A stretch of DNA of 64,000 nucleotides, taken from NCBI GenBank assembly GCA_022578605.1, contig MU394105.1, forward strand, positions 1 through 64,000, read 5' to 3'. Positions 60,399 through 64,000 of the stretch are shown piece after piece. The stretch comes from Camillea tinctor (taxonomy: Eukaryota; Ascomycota; Sordariomycetes; Xylariales; Xylariaceae). The position numbers and the translations under genes were made by a program. A model generated the notes under the pieces. The model saw nothing but the letters and a program-made list of their open reading frames with translations. It made no database searches and was not told the origin of the DNA. The first letter of the stretch is position 1, and every line of letters begins with the position of its first letter.

Positions 60399-63300
60399 TT
60401 ATTCCTCCTCCTCGACGACCTGCTTCTGCGCAATGTAGAATCTGTCGCCCCCGCGGTCGTCACGCTCGTGCTCCAGTGCCACCTTGCTTAGGTGTGTAAG
60501 GATGTTCTCCATCATAGTGTCCTGGGCCGAGCGCTTCTTGCGACCGAGGTCATCCAGGCTCTTCATCTTGGTCATAGTGTGATACACAATGGCGATCACG
60601 ATCACACACGCAATCGAGTACACCCAGACCACCACAATCGTCACAATATCCGTGGCTCCGTTTTGCGACAGCTTGCTCGAGAGCGAAGCAGGAGATGAAG
60701 GCTCGCCGGTGCCTCCCGAGAACCAACCAAAGGCTGCAAAGAGCGTCGCCAGCACGTCCACCCCGAAGATGGCGCTTACTAGCTGCCAGGATGGGAGCGT
60801 CTCAAAACCGCGGGTCACGAAGATGAGCCAGTTCTCGGTGAGAGATACCTGCAGGAAGATGATCTCCTGGATGCCACCATAGTTCTGAATCACACCACCC
60901 TCAGGGAGCCAGAGGGTACCGCGTAGAACCCAGGTGCCTATAGCTAGGAGGGAGCCAAGGACGACACTAATAATCCAGATCTTAGGCAATTGCCACTCGA
61001 CAGGTCGTTTCTCGTAATGAGCCGTATCGTAGGCGACGGCGATAGTAGCCAAGTCAGCGAATAGGGCAAGGAACACGATTAGATCAGCACGGATGGTCTC
61101 ATTGATGATGATCATAGAAGTGACAAGGTAGATCTCAAGATGCAAGCACAAAGCGATACGGTACTGGATGTACGCCTTCATACGCTGGAAGATTTGCCGC
61201 GAGATCTTAATAGCGGAAACGATAGTGCTGAGACCAGGAGCAAGGAAAACAATATCGGCGGCCGCCTGAGCAGCCTCAGTGGCGCCCTCGACGGCAATAC
61301 CGCAGTCAGACTTCTTGAGTGAAGGAGCGTCGTTTACACCATCGCCAGTCATAGCGGTCAAATGTCCACGTTGTTGCAGCATTTCGACGACCTGGTACTT
61401 GTGCTCGGGGAAAACTTCAGCAAACCCGTCGGCGCGCTCGCAGAGGTCGTGAATGGTCGTGCCAACCATATCACTATGTAGAAGCTTGTCTGAGTTATAC
61501 ACCTTGGTACCTAAAGCCAACATGCGGCAAGTTTCCTTAGCAATGGCAATAGCATCTCCTGTAAGCATCTTGACGGAGAGACCAAGAGCTTGTGCCTCGG
61601 CGATGGTCTGAGCGGTATCGGAACGAGGGGGGTCGAATAGGGAGATCATTCCCAACATCTCCCATGGTCCGTCCTCCTCCTGGACAGCAACGGCAAGGGA
61701 ACGGAAACCGCGGCGGGCAAACTCAGTAGCCTTCTCCTTGAATAGGGCAGACTGCTCTTCGCTACAGTCGGTCAAGGCCAATACAGCTTTGGGAGCACCC
61801 TTAGCACAGGTGTAGCGAACACCTTGGTGAGTGCAGACAGCGGTGATTCTCTTGGAGACGGGGTCAAAGGGGGTGAACTTTTCAGTCTTCCAGCCTTCGC
61901 TGATCATCTCCTTAGCCTTCGGGTAGCGCTTAAGGGTAAGGATGGTAATCTTGTCAATGGGATCCAGCGCCTTGATGTTGTGCGATGATGCAAGGGCCGC
62001 TACCGCCATCATCCAGTTGATATCTACACCCTCCATGACGAATGGCTCACGGACAGAGAGCTGATTAGCAGTCAGGGTACCAGTCTTATCAGAGCATAGG
62101 ATGTCAACGCCGGCAAGTGACTCGATAGCAGTGAGCTTCTGCACAATGGCCTTCTCCTTAGCGAGATAAGCAGCACCAACAGCTAGAGTGGTGGTAGTAA
62201 CGACTGGTAGACCGACCGGGACACCAATGATGAGCAGGATTAAGGCGTAGGTAAGCAGGTTGTTAGAGCTCTCCTCAGGAAAGACGATGTGAAGGTTGCG
62301 GTAGAAACCCCCAATCCAAGCAGTAAGAATCCAGAAAACGACTAGAACCAGAAGAGTGGTGCCGATAGAGTCCATGATAGCCTTGAAGTGACCGGAGTCC
62401 TTGGCGCCCTGAACAAGAGAAGCGGTCTTGCCAACGAAAGAAGCCGGCGCAGCATGAGTAATGATACCATAAGCCTTGCCTCGTTTGCAGCCAGTAGTAT
62501 AGAAAACGGTATCCGTCATGTACTTGTCAACAGCGAGTGACTCCCCAGTGATAGCACTCTGGTCAATAGCAACAATTGCGTGGCCAATGTGGGGAGTGCC
62601 CTCTTCGTTATCCTCTTCGAACTTTTCTCTGCGAGGGGAAGTAACATCTTGGGCGGTGAGTTCGGCTTCGTATTGGGCTTGTCCCTCAGGATTATCGTAG
62701 TCGCAAATCAGTCGAGCATCGCCGGCGACCACGTGACCTTCTTCGATAATAATCTACACTTGTTAGTATCTGGCGTTTAAAAAGGTTCTGAAATGCATCA
62801 GCTACTTACGATATCGCCTGGAACAAGTTCCCTAGCCTTGATTTCTTGCTCCTGGCCATCCCGAACAACACGTGCCTTCATAGCAATGTCACCCTTTAGA
62901 CTAGCAACGACATCGGCCGCCTGTTTCTCTTGGTACCAACCAACAACAGCATTCAACAGAAGAATACCAATAATGATACCGCCATCTAGCCAATCTTGCA
63001 TGCCGAGGGCGATGATCACAGCAACTTCCATGACTGTAGATGAGCGTATTAGTGGTGATCCTGATTATCAAGCAAATTCGGGGGAAACTCACCATAGAGA
63101 ACAGGGCCACGGAAAAAGCCAATGAACTTGAGAATCATATTCTCCTTCTCAGTTGTTAGCTCGTTCCATCCGGAAAACTTTCGTCTCCGTTCAACCTCCA
63201 TGGTTGAGAGACCGTCACGGATGTCAGTATTGAGCCAGTCGCTCGGAGTCTCGAAGTCACTCAAAGACGCGCGAGCATAACCGCTCTTGCCGCCTCGCCA

Positions 63301-63650
63301 GAAGGCCCACCATGGGCGGGCCTGGGTCTCTTGCGAGAAATCTTCCTCTCCTACTTCCGCATGAGGGTCTCTGTAGGTATCGACATATTTAATCAGGCTA
63401 ATTCATGTTAGTAAGGTAGTCATAACTAGGTCGCTAGGCGCTGAACTCACGCTCTATACTCGTCCAAGTACGGGTTGTCGCCATGATTGTTGTTCTCAAC
63501 GTCGACCTGGTTGTTCCTCTGGTTCTCGGTCAAGAAGCTGCCAGACTCCAGATCGGCCGTTTCGTCGATCGCAGTGTCGATGTAGTCTGGGGGAGCCATG
63601 CCTCTTCGGTGGTTGCTGAAAACTTTCACCTTCTTGAAGTTGGGTGCCAT
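60399..63650 (-). CDS. Plasma-membrane P-type H+-ATPase, extended isoform (4 exons)
   Basis: P3A proton pump that generates the plasma-membrane proton gradient used by nutrient symporters. Exons 63451-63650, 63093-63397, 62810-63033 and 60399-62753 give 3084 nt or 1027 aa, about 100 aa longer than yeast Pma1. Motifs: TGES (312-315), phosphorylation loop CSDKTGTLT (Asp near 465), KGAPK nucleotide-binding motif, FDPPRSDT, TGDGVND (712-718), and about 10 TM segments including IGVPVGLP. Two additions stand out: a hydrophilic N-terminal extension (MAPNFKKVKVFSNHRRG onward) and an acidic insert of about 30 residues in the actuator domain just before IDQSAITGES. The C-terminus ends KQVVEEEE and lacks the Pma1-type Ser/Thr autoinhibitory tail that I would expect. 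It fits the second fungal H+-ATPase class often called PMA2 rather than the major Pma1. Confidence 0.93.
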
Positions 63651-64000
63651 TATGACCCGAGGTACAGTCCAGCTGTATAAGAAAAGAAACAAGAACAAGA
63701 AACAAGAGGAAAAAAGGAAAAGATAAAAGCAGAGGATGAGGGAGGAAGGAGGAGTAGCGGGAGAGGTAGGGAAGAGTCCAAAGTTGACTTCATAGCTGGA
63801 GGATATCGTCCATACTTATAGCAATTTCCCCAGAGGCGATGAGAGAATAGATGCGATGCCTCCATCACAAAACGCTTGGCCGATGACTATGAAGCAGCTA
63901 ATTGCCAAAGTGACGGCAAGGGATATAACCCCACAAGAAGATAAAACCGAAATAAGCTTGCCCTTGATCGCGGATAGGAACCACTAGGTAGCGGTTGTCA
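63651..64000. promoter_or_regulatory. 5' flank of the H+-ATPase gene
   Basis: The upstream region of the leftward H+-ATPase gene, running to the window edge. On the coding strand it is pyrimidine-rich (63680-63780), as is common before strongly transcribed fungal genes. No further gene is visible in the last 350 bases. Confidence 0.5.

Overview
The window is nuclear DNA from a filamentous ascomycete, most likely Pezizomycotina and plausibly Sordariomycetes. Genes are spaced 0.3 to 5 kb apart. Most introns are 43 to 125 nt with GT..AG ends and CTAAC-like branch points, and intergenic DNA is full of short low-complexity tracts and TAGGTA/TACCTA words. The proteins are fungal forms (Tel1, Nup192, Bud4, Pob3 without an HMG box, a fungal H+-ATPase). 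The window opens with 92 consecutive C residues, which looks like a sequencing or assembly artefact at a contig edge.

Layout: cytosolic asparaginyl-tRNA synthetase (1143-3025, -), agmatinase-type ureohydrolase with a hydrophobic leader (4326-5858, -), CDC42 (8382-9504, -), a 5 kb stretch with no recognisable gene, a VMA22/CCDC115-type V-ATPase assembly factor (14481-15134, +), TEL1/ATM kinase (15825-25132, -), NUP192 (26344-31701, +), a DIP5-like amino-acid permease (33767-35622, +), a second large gap, FAF1 ribosome-biogenesis factor (38928-39917, -) divergent from HIS6 (40297-41255, +), coronin CRN1 (41562-43790, -), a complete Tc1-type DNA transposon (44355-46145), POB3 of FACT (48160-50100, +), anillin-like BUD4 (52600-57375, -), a 300-bp MITE carrying the same terminal inverted repeats as the transposon (59470-59773), and a P-type plasma-membrane H+-ATPase (60399-63650, -).

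The genes are mainly single-copy housekeeping functions and do not form a pathway or biosynthetic cluster. CDC42, CRN1 and BUD4 all act in polarity, actin organisation and septation, but they are far apart and separated by unrelated genes. The exon models were built by hand from splice sites. For each complete model the coding lengths sum to a multiple of three, which supports the joins. Several genes have tiny terminal exons (11 nt in POB3, 20 nt in CDC42, 20 nt at the 3' end of TEL1, 30-69 nt at the 5' ends of BUD4 and TEL1) that a simple ORF search misses.

The most interesting mobile-DNA signal is the pair formed by an intact Tc1-like element and a MITE about 13 kb away with nearly identical ends. 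I found no prokaryote-type system, CRISPR array, rRNA or convincing tRNA.
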